15,155 bases of DNA. Origin: an uncultured Bacteroidales bacterium (GTDB lineage Bacteria > Bacteroidota > Bacteroidia > Bacteroidales > Muribaculaceae). This document shows positions 14,785-15,155 of this stretch, one piece after another. The position numbers and the translations under genes were made by a program. Under the pieces are notes generated by a model. It had not been told where the DNA came from and did no database searches. It worked only from the letters and a program-made list of their open reading frames with translations. The DNA lies in assembly GCA_900539915.1 (NCBI GenBank), contig UQDU01000046.1, positions 1 to 15,155 on the forward strand, read 5' to 3'. Within the stretch, counting starts at the first letter, position 1. Every line of letters starts with the position of its first letter.

Positions 14785-14814
14785 CAAAGTTACGAATTTC
14801 TCTCCATCTCTCAA
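14785..14814 (-). promoter_or_regulatory. predicted promoter of metK
   Basis: On the minus strand TTG (14814-14812) is followed after 19 bp by TAACTTTG (14792-14785), a full match to the Bacteroidota pattern. Transcription would begin near 14780, giving a leader of about 130 bases that is unusually structured and contains a short reading frame. Confidence 0.62.
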
Positions 14815-14967
14815 AATTCCGCCGTTGCCACAAAAGAAGCGTTTCATGTAGTGAGGGCGTCACAAGACAACATGTGCGGCACCACCTTACCATGGATTCC
14901 TTCGGGATATGATGCGGTGTTATATGCAGAGGCTTCAATGCAAATCCCCGAGTGTACATATAATATA

Positions 14968-14997
14968 GTTGACAGCCCGATGACACAGGCTGTCAAC
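14968..14997. terminator. 10-bp stem-loop, possible terminator
   Basis: GTTGACAGCC (14968-14977) and GGCTGTCAAC (14988-14997) pair perfectly over 10 bp with a 10-base loop. On the plus strand AGGGTTTTG follows, and on the minus strand TATATTATATG follows. The minus direction would fit a gene to the right of the window ending before metK. Neither tail is a strong U-tract. Confidence 0.5.
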
Positions 14998-15080
14998 AGG
15001 GTTTTGCGTTTCGCAGGTGGTTACTTTTTGATTGGTGCAGCCGATATACATATACTGATACTGATTTCCAGCGTGTTGGC

Positions 15081-15100
15081 GGATGCACCGGGGTGCATCC
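15081..15100. other. 9-bp inverted repeat
   Basis: GGATGCACC (15081-15089) and GGTGCATCC (15092-15100) are perfect reverse complements around a 2-base centre, best folded as an 8-bp stem with a 4-base loop. There is no T-run beside it. It could be a protein-binding site or an RNA hairpin. Confidence 0.5.
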
Positions 15101-15155
15101 CAATGCTGTTTAATTAAGCAAGCGTAAATGCTTGAATGGCGTTCATATGTAGTAG

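Larger units (their letters stand above)
14815..15155. other. gene-free right end with several hairpins
   Basis: No reading frame in this 341-base stretch resembles a protein family I know; the longest frame, which crosses it on the plus strand from 14752 to 15117, shows no domain and overlaps the metK promoter. It contains three inverted repeats (14968-14997, 15081-15100, and CAAGC/GCTTG at 15119-15134). It may hold the end of a gene lying beyond the window, a small RNA, or only spacer DNA. I see no tRNA and no TTG/TAnnTTTG promoter. Confidence 0.6.

Noticed and set aside
14752..15117. 121-residue plus-strand frame in the right-end region
   Set aside because: It crosses the metK promoter and two hairpins, has no plausible promoter, and shows no domain or compositional sign of coding.

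Overview
The window looks like an ordinary chromosomal stretch from a Bacteroidota bacterium, most likely order Bacteroidales. A Muribaculaceae-like gut lineage would fit, but that is a guess from G+C-rich coding sequence and gene content. The strongest sequence sign is the promoter type: seven intergenic sites carry a TTG followed after 19-21 bp by TAnnTTTG or a one-base variant, the -33/-7 signature of Bacteroidota primary sigma factors. Start codons generally lack Shine-Dalgarno sequences, which also fits that phylum.

Layout from the left: a tRNA-Asn(GTT) cut by the window edge, with its own promoter; an RluA-family pseudouridine synthase; a large nested palindrome; and the two-gene korB/korA operon for 2-oxoacid (probably 2-oxoglutarate):ferredoxin oxidoreductase. 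All of these lie on the minus strand. A divergent intergenic region separates korA from a plus-strand HTH-S24 (LexA/CI-like) repressor. The plus strand continues with rpmE2 (zinc-independent L31), serB, a type Vd patatin/beta-barrel phospholipase, and zupT. A bidirectional terminator closes that side. The minus strand resumes with a TPR membrane protein and a PpiD-like chaperone (together a YfgM/PpiD-like pair), then metK with a roughly 130-nt leader that holds a 14-codon reading frame. The last 340 bp contain no gene I can recognise, but several hairpins.

Functionally this is mostly core metabolism and housekeeping: low-potential electron transfer at the 2-oxoglutarate step, serine synthesis, SAM synthesis, translation components, zinc uptake, and envelope protein secretion and folding. 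I see no mobile element, CRISPR array, phage gene or defence system. The less ordinary signals are in the non-coding DNA: the metK leader reading frame, the nested palindrome at 891-965, three perfect 14-bp repeats ending two bases before the zupT start codon, and a 14-bp inverted repeat overlapping the ppiD promoter. I do not see clear evidence of a new multi-gene system.
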